64,000 nucleotides of DNA from Bathynomus jamesi (taxonomy: Eukaryota; Arthropoda; Malacostraca; Isopoda; Cirolanidae). Position 1 is the stretch's first letter; the number at the start of each line of letters is the position of its first letter. The notes below the pieces were generated by a model that was not told the origin of the DNA, searched no databases, and saw only the letters and a program-made list of their open reading frames with translations. The position numbers were made by a program, and so were the translations under genes. The stretch covers positions 234,001-298,000 of the forward strand of contig JAJOZX010002704.1 in NCBI GenBank assembly GCA_023014485.1, given 5' to 3'. Positions 11,380 to 22,621 of the stretch are shown one piece after another.

Positions 11380-12640
11380 TAGGTCCTAATGGTGTGCCCA
11401 TAGCAACACCATCTATCTGTATGTAGGTTTCATCACAGAATCTAAACGGAGTTTTTGTACAACACAAAATAAGTAATTGTTTCATATCTTCTATTTTTAA
11501 GGTTGGTGCAATAAAATTTTGATTATTGTAAACATTGTCCAAACTTATTTCTATGGTTTCCATGATTGGTACATTTGTAAAAAGTGATTCCACGTCAAGA
11601 GAAACAAGTTGTTCAGCGTTGGCTATTTTTAAGTTAGATAATTTTGCTAGTGTTTCGGTTGTAGAATTTACAATAAAATTTTTGTTAAGATACGGTCTTA
11701 TTATCTTATTTAAAAACTGAGCGATATCATGTGTGACAGTTCCGCTCATTGAGATGACAGGGCGTAATGGTGGATTAGCAGAGTTTTTATGAATCTTAGG
11801 TAGTCCATAAAGATGACCATCATTATAACTTCCCGATCGTTTTAGTAATTTGGAGATGTTTACGTCATTTATTGAATTAGCAATTTTATTTATTTCATTT
11901 TTTATTTTAAGTGTTGTGTTAATATTACATTTCGAAAATTTACTATTATTGCTGACAATATCTCTTAATTTATTATTATATTCATTCTTGTTCAATATAA
12001 CAGTACTATTACCTTTATCGGATTTTGTTATTATGATTTCATCATTGTTTCTAAGAGATGATATCGCGTCATATTCATTTTTTGTTAATTTTCCATGATT
12101 ATTATTTTCAATAAATGAGATTGAAAAGGTTTTTAATTTCGTTTTAAGTTCATCATCATTAATCACATTTATTTTACCATTATGTTCATTGTATTTAATT
12201 TTTTCATAAAGTCTTTCGGTTTCAATTTGTTTTTCTATCTTTTTACATGGTTTCCTAAGGCCAAAATTTAATCCTTTATCAAATATACTAGATTCGTGTT
12301 CATTAGGTTCATAATTTGATAAATTAGTCACTATTGATTCTTTGTTTTTCTGCATAATTGTTCCTCCATAAAGTTTGTGTAATTTATTTAAGTGTTTAAA
12401 CTCAATGTCATCTTTGAATTCTCTTAAGCTTCTATTTAAGAATAAGATAGAAGAATAGAAGTGTAGATTTCCGGTTTCTTTTCTGAAAAGTAAAACATTT
12501 TTAATGGATTCTTTTTTAAGGTCGATTAATTTATCTTTCTGTTTCACGTTTGAGAAGTTGCATTTTAAAATTTTCTGTAGACTCTTCTTTGTAAGCTGTT
12601 TTGTCGTAAAGTTTTATGTTCAGAAAATTAGGAAACAGCT
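11369..12640 (-). pseudogene. Penelope-like reverse transcriptase, 5' part (copy P1)
   Basis: Minus-strand Penelope RT, open from 12547 to about 11380: N-terminal charged region, then LYGLPKIHKN, LRPVISMSGTVTHDIA, SLDVESLFTNVPI and GVAMGTPLGPTFAD, which are RT blocks before the YVDD box. The frame is interrupted at TFAD by LINE-B. The matching downstream part (FYMSNLENK, MRYVDDTL) is on the plus strand from 22622. The last part of this block, toward 12640, is short upstream coding sequence in another frame. Confidence 0.88.
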
Positions 12641-12645
12641 GATTA

Positions 12646-13986
12646 TTGAGGCTCTATTCTTCTATCTTATTCTTAAATAGAAGCTTAAGAGAATTCAAAG
12701 ATGACATTGAGTTTAAACACTTAAATAAATTACACAAACTTTATGGAGGAACAATTATGCAGAAAAACAAAGAATCAATAGTGACTAATTTATCAAATTA
12801 TGAACCTAATGAACACGAATCTAGTATACTTGATAAAGGATTAAATTTTGACCTTAGGAAACCATGTAAAAAGATAGAAAAACAAATTGAAACCGAAAGA
12901 CTTTATGAAAAAATTAAATACAATGAACATAATGGTAAAATAAATGTGATTAATGATGATGAACTTAAAACGAAATTAAAAACCTTTTCAATCTCATTTA
13001 TTGAAAATAATAATCATGGAAAATTAAAAAAAAATGAATATGACGCGATATCATCTCTTAGAAACAATGATGAAATCATAATAAAAAAATCCGATAAAGG
13101 TAATAGTACTGTTATATTGAACAAGAATGAATATAATAATAAATTAAGAGATATTGTCAGCAATAATAGTAAATTTTCGAAATGTAATATTAACACAACA
13201 CTTAAAACAAAAAATGAAATAAATAAAATTGCTAATTCAATAAATGACGTAAACATCTCCAAATTACTAAAACGATCAGGAAGTTATAATGATGGTCATC
13301 TTTATGGACTACCTAAGATTCATAAAAACTCTGCTAATCCACTATTACGCCCTGTCATCTCAATGAGCGGAACTGTCACGCATGATATCGCTCAGTTTTT
13401 AAATAAGATAATAAGACCGTATCTTAACAAAAATTTTATTGTAAATTCTACAACCGAAACACTAGCAAAATTATCTAACTTAAAAATAGCCGACGCTGAA
13501 CAACTTGTTTCTCTTGACGTGGAATCACGTTTTACAAATTTACCAATCATGGAAACCATAGAAATAATTTTGGACAATGTTTACAATAATCAAAATTTAA
13601 TTGCACCAACCTTAAAAAAAGAAGATATGAAACAATTACTTATTTTGTGTTGTACAAAAACTCCGCTTAGATTCTGTGATGAAACCTACATACAGATAGA
13701 TGGTGTTGCTGTATATGAGATATGTATATGAGATATGTCGACGATACCTTGATACTATTTAAAAACAATAACCACATTCCTTTATTTATTCGAAGACTAC
13801 ATGAACTAAGTAAATTGAAATTCACATTTGAACCTTCCTTGAATAATACACTCTCTTTTCTCGACATTAATATATTCATTGGTCAAAATGGATGTTTAAC
13901 GACTGGTGTACGTGTTAAACCAACAGACAAAGGAACTTATTTAAATTATATTTCATACTCACCAGAAAAATATAAACTATCAATAA
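12646..13986 (+). pseudogene. Penelope-like RT, copy P2 (first part)
   Basis: Plus-strand Penelope copy head-to-head with P1; the arms share about 1.06 kb of near-identical sequence separated by about 190 bp. The RT is open to about 13710, then about 32 codons (from MGTPLGPTFAD to the start of LYMRYVDD) are missing and GTATATGAGATATG is repeated at the junction. MRYVDDTLILF at 13725-13757 retains the catalytic aspartates in a second frame. Reading continues through the RT thumb region until the TAA-target transposon inserts at 13986. P2 resumes at 16428 and again at about 18108. Confidence 0.88.
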
Positions 13987-16424
13987 CACCAGTACACATT
14001 TGAAAATGTGTCGATCGATTTTTACAAACTAGTTGGTGATTCTATATAATTTGAGTGCGCTGATCTCAAAAATATAGTTAGTTTTCCCTATCACGTATGG
14101 TTTTCTTACTACAGGGTGTGTCATAAATCCCCCATTTATCCCCAAATGTGAACCATCTTATCGAGACCAACATTGGATTGCACATGTTAAACCATAAATT
14201 TTGTTGTTATAGACTACAGTAACGCTTACATAATAATGTAGGGTAAATATATATAACAACCAGTCCCGTTCCCAGCAAAATACTCTCTCCCCTCCCATCA
14301 ATGGGTGGTTAACATTTGGGGACAGATGAGGTATTACTGTACAACACCCCTTGTAGCACGAAATCTTTAGGTGATAGAGTAAAACCTAATTAAAGCAGAA
14401 TTAAATGGCTCCTAGCTCTTGGACAACCATATTGCTTGTTTATGAAAGAATAAAAAAATAACTGAAAGAAACAAAATATATTTACCTTCTTTACTTGCAA
14501 ACATTTCAGGACTTATTCCAAAGACTTAAGACTACGAAGGTAGATCTGACTAATGACAACTAAACCGGTGCTTCTTTGATGTTTTTATGCTGTGCGTTAG
14601 GCTGATCTCGTTGCAGACACCAGCAGTAATCCGCCATCATATTTGTATGCCATCTTCCTTGATATTTCTTTCCATGGTTTTGATGTCCTGGTGAAATCGT
14701 TCCCTTGCTCCTCACTGACATCTCCGAGATTTTCGGGAGAACGGTCAAGATGCGAAAATAAGAAGTGAACTTTCAGGCTCATGTTGCAGCCTAAGGCGCA
14801 AAACTTTTTAAGCATATTTTCCACCAGTCTTTCATAATTTTGGCTTTTGTAGTTTCCCAAGAAGTTTTCAACATCTTTGAAACCAAGCCATGCTTCTTTT
14901 TCTTTATTGGTCATTGTGTTCAGGAAATGATCGTCTGTCAATAACTTTCTAATCTGAGGACCTATAAAAACACCTTCCTTTATTTTCTCGTAGCTAATCT
15001 TTGGATATTTTGAACAAATGTACTTGAAACACTCACCTTCTCTATTCAATAATTTGACATACTGCTTCATCAAGCCTAACTTAATGTGCAAGGGTGGTAG
15101 GAGGATTTTATTTGGTTCAACTAGATGCTCATGCAAAATGTTCTTTGATCCTGGGGTAAGATTCTCTCTAGGAGGCCAAGTTTTCCTCTTCCAGTGCTGG
15201 TCACGTGCTCGACTATCCCATTCGCAGATGAAACATGGCATCTTAGTGTATCCTGATTGCTGCCCAAGTAACATGCAAAGGACTTTGAGATCCCCACACA
15301 ATATCCATCTGTGATTTTGATACTGAATTTTTTCCAGAAGCAGTTTCATGTTATCATAGGTCTCTTTTAAATGAGTAGAATGGGCCACTGGGATTGATAC
15401 ATACGTATTTGTTACCGTTGTGCAGTAACACTCCTTTTAGACTGGTTTTAGAGGAATCTATAAACAACCTCCAGTCACTGGTTTGGTATTCGATGCCTAG
15501 CTTGCACACTAATCCTGTGATGTCCTTGCAAAATACCAAGGGACCATCTCTTCGAAAAAAGGCACGAAGTCTTTCTCACGATTTCTGTACCAAGCGAAGT
15601 ATGTGTCCGATGCCAATAAATTGTTCTCCTGCAATCTAGACCCCAAAAGTTCTGCAGAGTCCTTAGGCAGATTCAAATCCTGACTAAGTCATTTAGTTCG
15701 GCTTGGGTTAATGGTTTAGGAGGATCTCGGTCAGCTGTTGGCTGTTCATAAACATCATCATTGTCTTGATTTGGAGCTGAATCAGAATCTGAATTGTATT
15801 GATCCAGACTCTCGGGTGGGCGGGGAATAGGAACTTCTGGACCATGGGGTACCGGCCTTATTGCAGATGGAAGACTTGGGTATTGAAGGCTCTCTTTATT
15901 CTTTGCATTATAACCTTTAACATTGCAAGAACAGAAGTAGCAGTCGTCGGTATGGTTTCTAGGCTCGCGCCATACCATAGGGATCCCAAATGGCAAACTT
16001 TTCATTTTATCTTTGCTCCAATTCCTTAGTGCCGCAACACACGTAAGACAAACCTTGTGTGGAGCCCAACTTTTGTCTTGATCTCCTAATTTAATTCCAA
16101 AATAAGCATGATAAGCTCTCTTAATGAAGGTCGTTACATTTGTCCTTTGTTTTACAACAACATACCGACCACAAATATAACAAAATATGTCTGGACTATG
16201 GGTACATCCTCTAGAAGCCATTATTAAAATTTTAATATGAAAAAACGAAATTAATTAAAGATAAAAAAGGTAAAAAATTACAAAACGCCCCAAAAATTGT
16301 TTTGCTAATAACTTTAAAACTGTGGGTGACAGAAAAAAAATGGTAGCATTTTTTAATTCAGCGCAGCGAACTGCTTCAGAATCACAACTCAAAACAAAGA
16401 AATCGATTTTCATGCAGACCGGTG
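13987..16424 (-). mobile_element. TAA-target TIR transposon, copy 1 (possible undescribed family)
   Basis: 2438-bp insertion into the Penelope ORF. Comparison with the uninterrupted Penelope sequence at 22940-22970 fixes both ends: TAA is duplicated (13984-13986 and 16425-16427). Left end CACCAGTACACATTTGAAAA; right end (reverse complement) CACCGGTCTGCATGAAAA. About 60-70 bp inside each end lies a related motif (around 14057-14094 and, inverted, 16326-16365) of the form GCGCTGAnnTnAAAAAT followed by a T-rich stretch and ATCAC/GTCAC. It encodes one interrupted protein on the minus strand. Confidence 0.85.
14560..16221 (-). pseudogene. Uncharacterised transposon protein with ZAD-like N terminus (copy 1)
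   Basis: Coding segments in order: 16221-15673 (MASRGCTHSPDIFCYICG start), about 15670-15550, 15539-15354, 15388-14597 and 14748-14560. As written it is frameshifted near 15660, 15550, 15360 and 14710. N terminus: CxxC at residues 14 and 17 and CxxC at 58 and 61, spaced like a ZAD zinc finger, then NHTDDCYFC. Middle: WRLFIDSSKTSLK and LLHNGN, then ILCGDLKVLCMLLGQQ, CFICEWDSRA and LPPLHIKLGLMKQ. C terminus: LSEEQ-type motif, then MMADYCWCLQRD. I recognise the family only as repeated, uncharacterised animal proteins. The aspartates at 15458-15456 and 15292-15290 and the SEEQG glutamates near 14710 are candidate catalytic residues; that is inference. Confidence 0.8.
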
Positions 16425-16427
16425 TAA

Positions 16428-17016
16428 TTAAAACACTCGTGCACAGAGCTTTCAATATACAGTATGCTCAAGTTGGCAACTATTTAATCAAGAAATTGAG
16501 AGAATAAAGCAAAATCTAATAAGCAGTGATTTTCCGCTATTTTTAATCGATAATATCATAAACCGAGCTCTAACAAATTTATATAACAAAAATAAGGAAG
16601 ATGATGAAAATAAAAATAAAAATACAGGTATAAAAGTTTTTACTTCGAAACAAGAAACCCAACAAGACTAAAACATGAAAAAAAATGTCTAAACAATATA
16701 TTAAAGAGGCACATAAAACCAATGGATAAAGAAAAAACTATCACTGTTAACATATACTATAAAAACAAAAAGTTATCAAGCCATTTTTCGACACGTAGCA
16801 AAAACCCTGATAAGCAATATCATGTGGTGTACCAATTTACATGTCCTGTAGTTGACTGTACGTCGACTTACATTGGTTACACCACAAACCACATTAAAGA
16901 GAGAGCATACCAACATAAATATCGTCCAAGTAAAATTAACGAACATTACAGAATAGATCATAAAATATTAAATTTAAAAGATATCTCACAAAACTTTCAA
17001 ATCTTATACTCATCAC
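16428..17016 (+). pseudogene. Penelope copy P2, C-terminal part with GIY-YIG domain
   Basis: Continues P2 after the TAA transposon. The linker ORFs are broken, then a frame opening at 16722 encodes a GIY-YIG endonuclease module: FTCPVVDCTSTYIGYTTN (YIG-type motif) with IKERAYQHK. It is cut at 17016 by a hAT element and resumes after 18107 (VQKLKIAEAFYIK in the intact copy at 23540-23580). Confidence 0.87.
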
Positions 17017-18099
17017 TAGGGCAGTCAAAAGTTGACCGAAAAAATTAAGAAAGTTGACCTTACGAATTGAAAAAATTGACTTATAAAGTTGCCTTTACTT
17101 TCAATAATAAAAACGATACTTTAATTACTTATTCTTGCTCTTCTACATCAGTTGACCGATTGTGGTAAATTATGAAGTATTTGCCGACATTTTCTAGCAA
17201 AAAATTGCGATCCTTACTTAATAATTTATTAAGCATGGAGAAAGATCTCTCTACAGCGGCAGTTGTTGGTTGACATTGCAAAAGCTGACCATAAACTGTT
17301 GGTGAGATTTCAGGTCTACTGAGGTTAATTATTTCACAAATACCATTTGTCTTGAGTCTTGTTTCAATGTATTGTTTGACTGAACAATTGTTTCACATGA
17401 GGGTTGCTCAACTTATGAAGAGGTATGTTGGCTGACAGAAATGTAGTCACAAGTTTTTCCGAAAAATCTGAAGACTTGTACTTTAAAAGGGTTTGCGTCT
17501 TTTCATTTCCCACATTTTGGTCTATACCACGCTGGTGCTTTTGGGTAGAGCGATGTTTATCCACAAAAAAGGATTTGTCATGCTTGACCACAACACAACA
17601 AATCTGACAGTATAGCTCATTTTTTCCTGAACAAATGAATTCATTAGGATATTTTGCAATTATAGCGCGCACTTTAGCAATAGAACTAACTGCAACTTTT
17701 GGCATTTTAAATATCTGAAATCAAAAGAAATCGAAATCACTGAAATCACAAATCAGAAAAAATCACAAATCAAAAACGGTAACCAGTAACCACAATACAT
17801 ACAACACAACCACATCCAAAACCAGAACGGACATAACTGAATAAGACAAATACGAGCAGCGAAGTTGCCAGTTAACCAAAAAGATGCCAATTTTTAGTTA
17901 TTTTAATTATTTATTCCAAAAAATTGACTTTATTTACCTCATTGCTATTTTTTGACCTAACAGGTAAAAGTTGACTTTTGGTTGACCTATTAACTTTGGT
18001 AATATACCCCCTACAGGTGTTTTTATTGCATTTTCAGTCGTTTCAGCGAAAAGTGCCCCACAGGAAACAATTTGACTTTATTGACTTTTGACCGCCCTA
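17017..18099 (-). mobile_element. hAT-like element 'TAGGGCGGTC', internally deleted
   Basis: 1083-bp insertion in Penelope bounded by TIRs TAGGGCAGTCAAAAGTTGAC and TAGGGCGGTCAAAAGTCAA, with a perfect 8-bp duplication CTCATCAC at 17009-17016 and 18100-18107 (typical of hAT). The uninterrupted site at 23525-23545 confirms it. Only the N-terminal part of a transposase remains. A second copy with the same terminal 240 bp begins at 63421. Confidence 0.9.
17364..17705 (-). pseudogene. hAT transposase N-terminal fragment (zinc-finger, CGBP1-like)
   Basis: 113 codons starting MPKVAVSSIAKVR. CSGKNELYCQIC followed by DKHRSTQKHQ gives a C2H2/BED-like finger similar to that of CGBP1-type hAT proteins, followed by a helical segment ending KQLFSQTIH. 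The catalytic and dimerisation parts are missing. They occur in a sister copy at 63664-64000. Confidence 0.75.
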
Positions 18100-18107
18100 C
18101 TCATCAC

Positions 18108-18455
18108 ATAACGTACAAAAACTAAAAATTGCCGAAGCCTTTTACATTAAAATGAAAAAACCGAAAATTAATATAAAATTTAATGAATTTTCGAATATTC
18201 TTAAATTAATTTGAAATTGTGTCAAATTTACAATCAGAAAATATATAGCCTATATAACCCATTTTACTTTAAAATTATGTATAAAGCTCTGAAGATGTTC
18301 AAAGTATATGAACGAAACGCGTCAGCAGAAGAAAAAAATGAAGACAGTATTCTTAGCATACTGCAAATTCTTATCTAGAATTATTATTAAGAAACTCAGT
18401 ACTGAAAATAAAAAGCTATTCAGAATATTGGAAATTAAATGTAAATCCTTTATAA
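18108..18455 (+). repeat. Penelope copy P2, 3' end and untranslated region
   Basis: End of the GIY-YIG ORF (to about 18213), then non-coding sequence shared with 27791-28010. It ends near TCCTTTATAA, where LINE-A sequence begins. Carries a hammerhead-like motif at 18286-18326. Confidence 0.85.
18286..18326 (+). ncRNA. Hammerhead-ribozyme-like motif in Penelope 3' region
   Basis: Contains CTGAAGA (CUGANGA core) at 18289-18295, a GTTC/GAAC stem with a 9-nt loop, GAAA at 18314-18317 and ACGCGT closing a minimal two-pair stem III before the expected cleavage C at 18323. GCT before the core pairs with AGC after it (stem I). One extra U precedes stem II, a departure from the strict consensus. Minimal hammerheads are known in Penelope-like elements; activity here is inferred only. 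Confidence 0.55.
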
Positions 18456-18716
18456 TTACAATTATTGTTCTTATGTACGGAGTTGAATAACTCATGGTAG
18501 TGTTCCTTCAATAATTTGACTATTTTGAGTCCCAGTTACATTTTCAATATTAGCAGGGAGAGACATTGCACTATTATTCATTGTTTTTAATTCGTCCCAA
18601 AAGTTTCTTGGATTCTTACTGGCAAGCTTTCTAGCCAGAGCATTCCTGCTTAACTCATCCTCGTGATTACTTTGCATGTTTTGAATAAATATAACCACGC
18701 CGTTGTCCTGAATAAT
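18456..18716 (-). pseudogene. LINE-A fragment upstream of RT
   Basis: Minus-strand sequence with NFWDELKTMNNSAMSLP and NVTGTQNSQIIE, followed in another frame by EHYHELFNSV. This is the linker just before the RT domain in CR1/jockey-like LINEs. Its continuation (CDAAYSPDIRF onward) is on the plus strand at 28022. Penelope 3' ends abut both halves, so Penelope sits within a LINE-A copy. Confidence 0.7.
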
Positions 18717-18719
18717 AAT

Positions 18720-19550
18720 AATTTATTTAAACACGGATTCTATACTTAGGCCGATAAGTTTTAAGATTCACAGCATATGTGGTGGCTGGAAGCTTTTCGT
18801 GATTTTTCATAATCCTGAAGATGTCATTGCCTTTGGGTAAAGAGAGGGATGTATCACGCGCATACCGGATTTCCAAATACATCAGAGTAGGTCTCTGTCA
18901 CTTTCTCTTCAGAATCCAGCATCTCTTTCACTTTTTCGTGCATAGCCAGAACCTCAAGACTTTTCCCCGTTTGCCTGACATTTTTGACATGTGGTAGAGT
19001 GTCCAAGTCTACAGTTTATCATTCATCATGGTGTTTCCACACTCTACCAAACATTTTGTTCCCAACTGTGATCACAGCAGCCTCACCCTGCGTCTGAGAC
19101 ATGTAATAGCAGCTCTTCAATTTAGCTGCTGTCTCATAATACTCCAGTCTAATTTTTCTGATCCTCTCTCTGATGTGCTGATATTGGGAAGGACACTCAT
19201 CTTCACTTTTGGTTAATGTTTCAGTGGACATCAGCCCTCGTTTCTTGACTTTGTCAACTGATGCTGATGATGATGGTTCTAAAATATCAGTGTTAATTGA
19301 CTCCATACTGTTGTGTCCCTCCTCGCATGATTGTTCTGTACTACTACTACTAGATTCATCATACTTTACCGGTTACATAATGTTTTTCTCTTTTTCTGCT
19401 ATTTCCTTCTTTTCTACAGATTTTAGATCTCTTTTTCTTCGCTCCATGGATTTCATCCATTTTCGATCAACAAAATCTTCACAGTACTTTTTTCTCTCAG
19501 CTTTCTGGTCTTTCTGGTCTCTACTTCCTTGTCTGTACTAATGTTGTGAA
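18720..19550 (-). pseudogene. Unrecognised protein, C-terminal fragment
   Basis: Minus-strand coding-like segments: EDFVDRKWMKSMERRKRDL with charged helix near 19500-19400, an open frame 19306-19019 (coiled-coil-like HIRERIRKIRLEYYETAAKL), then lower-quality segments to about 18730 (LPKGNDIFRIMKNHEKLP, TYRPKYRIRV). Broken by stops. I do not recognise the function. It may be the continuation of the fragment at 8063-8356, separated by the proposed inversion and a mariner. Confidence 0.4.
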
Positions 19551-22500
19551 CTTGGGGTAACGGGGGTGGACTCATCACTTACATACGTAAACGCATTAGC
19601 TACACTGATGCTACCCAAAACATTACAAACACAATCCAAGCAGATAACACGATAGAAATACAGGCAGTTAACATTAAAACACGCACAAAACACAACACCA
19701 CACTAATCAACATTTATATCCCACCAGATAGTTCACCTCAGGTGCCAGCCAATTACAATCCACAGTTACACAATCTTGCCTCTCTCACTAATGTCATCTT
19801 AGGAGGAGACTTCAACGCCAAAGACACTAGTTAGTACCTGCACAACCAAAACAACACCAGAGGCGCCAACATAGCCACACATCTAAACAGCCTCTTCATT
19901 CTTAACCCTTTAAGCCCTGAATTTTTTGTAGGGCTAAGTTATGAATGCGTGTATTTGAAACGTTAGCAATTGGCATCTTCAGTCCTTAAAGGGTTAACAA
20001 TACAGAAGAACATACACACATACCACATCAAGCAGGATACTCAAACTCCTCCCCAGACATAACGTTCTGTTCCCCCTCACTAGCAACACATACATAATGG
20101 AGAACAGAAAAACAACTGTCATCAGACCACCTGCCCATCATCATTACAACACATTCTACACTCTGCCCCAACAACCTTAGGCACACTTACAGAAATTACA
20201 AGAAAGCTGATTGGGAACAGTTCAAAATACAGACTGAGGAACAATTCACTACATTAAATAGCACACCCATCATAAACATCAATACAACACTCAAGACATT
20301 TAATCAGATTATCAATAATGCAAACAAATACATACCCAAGGGCAACATTAGGAAATACAACCCAAATTACACTAGAGAAATAGCCCACCTCATAAGGCAA
20401 CGTAACAACCTCAAATATAACACACAAACACCACACACAGAAGCCATAAAACAGCAGATACAACAGCTCAACACAGAAATAAACAACAAACTCAAAGAAA
20501 AACAAACGGAAACATTCAGGGAATTCATAACAACACTAAACCACTCCACAGATACATCCAGGCTATACAAGACTATAAACAGCATTACCCACTCTAACAG
20601 CGGCATTCACACCTCACACGCGGCTATCTGTCGCAGCCAAAATAATATCCCAACATACACACAACAAGCTAACATTCTAGTTAATCACTACGCAAAGATA
20701 AGTCACTTAAACAGAGACAACAACCAGAAACACGCAGACAGACAAACAGCCAGACACAAGAAAACCTACAGACTCGACACGACCATTACACCCAGACCAC
20801 CAAGATCATCAAAAACATTAAGAATTCGAAGGCTTCTGGACCAGACAACATATCTAACATACACCTTAAACACTTGGGCCCACAAGGAATACTAGCTCTC
20901 ACAAATATCAGCACATATTCATACCAACGCTGTATTATTCCTGACATATGGAAACAAGGTAAAATTATTACACTACTCAAACCAAACAAAAATCCAACAG
21001 AACCAGCTTCCTATAGACCCATTACTTTACTATGCACACCTTACAAAGTAACAGAAAGACTAATCTTACAAATCACCAACCCACACATTCCACTATCGCC
21101 TACTCAACATGGATTCGACCTCACCACTCAACCACGACATTACTCACTAACCTCACGCAGCACATCATGGATGGCATCAACTCCAGACGACCAGCTCAAC
21201 GTACACTATTAGCAACAATAGACATTAGTAAAGCATTTGATGCTATCCCACGCTTCCCTCTCATAAACAAAATACTCAACACAAACATGCACAATAACAC
21301 CAAAAGGTGGCTGAGCAACTATCTTTCAGGAAGATACTCACATGTCACATTTAATGGCAAGTCATCCAAAAACAAGCTTTTTCCGAACGGGGTCCCTCAA
21401 GGCTCTGTTCTCTCACCAACACACTTCAACTTATACATGCATGACATTCCAACACCCATAGATAACAAGCTTACCTTATCATCATATGCAGATGACATCG
21501 CTCTAACATCCACCCACAATAACATCGACACCGCTACAAATAACCTACAAACATACATAAACAGTATACAAGACTGGCTCACACACAATAGACTCAAAGT
21601 AGCGCCCACAAAATCAACCATCACCTTGCTTACAAGCAACACAAAAGAACACCAGGTAATTCCACAGCTTACACTAAACAACATCAACATTCCACACACT
21701 CACAGGACCAAAATACTTGGGGTCACATACAACACATCATTATCTTTTGCAAACCACATTCAGGACATTAAAAACAAATGTACGTCAAGACTTAACACGC
21801 TTAGGGTACTAACAGGCACAAACTTTGGACACCAGCAGGAAACAACATCACTCATATACAAACAATATATTCGCTCAGTTATGGACTATGCTAGCCCATG
21901 CTGGGCACCCATTATCTCAAACACACACATAAACACCTTACAGACAATACAAAACAACGCACTTCGTATCATTACAGGATGCACTCAAACAACACCAATA
22001 GAACACCTGCACACAGAAACAAAAATACTGAAAGTTAGGGAACATTTAACATGAGGGGAACACAATTCATGGCAGCAGCGACAACTAACCCACAACACCC
22101 TTGCCACTACATGTACAATCATGCACCAACACCTCGCACCATTAAGGTAACACCAGAGAGACATTATAACGAAATACTCCATTCCATACCACGCCCCACA
22201 GACATCAAACAGTACAGAAAACACATACACACACACCTAACCCACAAAGCACTGACACGACTCGGTCCGAATGCGGTCCTAGGTGCGAAGCCGCCACCCA
22301 TTAACAGGTCAGAGATCAGCCTGAGCAGATCGGATCGAGTTAACTTAGTACGATTCCGATGTGGACATCACTCCAACTTACGGACATATAAACACAGACT
22401 AGACAACTCCATAGACGACACCTGCCACCTGTGCCAGGACACACCACAAACAATTGAACACATTATGAGAGACTGTATCGCTCTAGTGCAACAACGAACA

Positions 22501-22621
22501 CAACACAACATCACTAGTGCGCTGAACCTCTGGTCCACTCCGGAGAGGGCGATCGGTTACCTGCGTGCCGCCGGCTTGCTCGATCAGGGTGGGCTGATCG
22601 GCTAAACAACAACAACAACAA
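19551..22621 (+). pseudogene. LINE-B copy 2 (endonuclease, RT, C-terminal zinc motif), with duplicate D2
   Basis: Non-LTR element with APE endonuclease (GGDFNAKDTS), RT (GPDNISNIHL, YRPITLLC, FDAIPRFPL, SSYADDIAL, GVPQGSVLSP) and a C-terminal CHLC...H...C motif (CHLCQDTPQTIEHIMRDC), ending in (CAA)n. Beginning at ACTTGGGGTAACGGGGG its 5' sequence repeats D1 (9599-11368). Lesions: W to TAG after DTS (about 19831), MITE at 19906, and frameshifts near 20780, 21113 and 22050. Downstream is CCTTCGCAGAC, the displaced mate of 11369-11379. I place it in the jockey/I group but cannot give the clade. Confidence 0.9.
19906..19993 (+). mobile_element. TTAA-flanked MITE inside LINE-B copy 2
   Basis: 88 bp, CCCTTTAAGCCCTG...CTTAAAGGG, flanked by TTAA at 19902-19905 and 19994-19997. 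LINE-B copy 3 has the empty site (CATTCTTAACAATACAG) at about 24380-24400, which proves an insertion. Confidence 0.9.
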
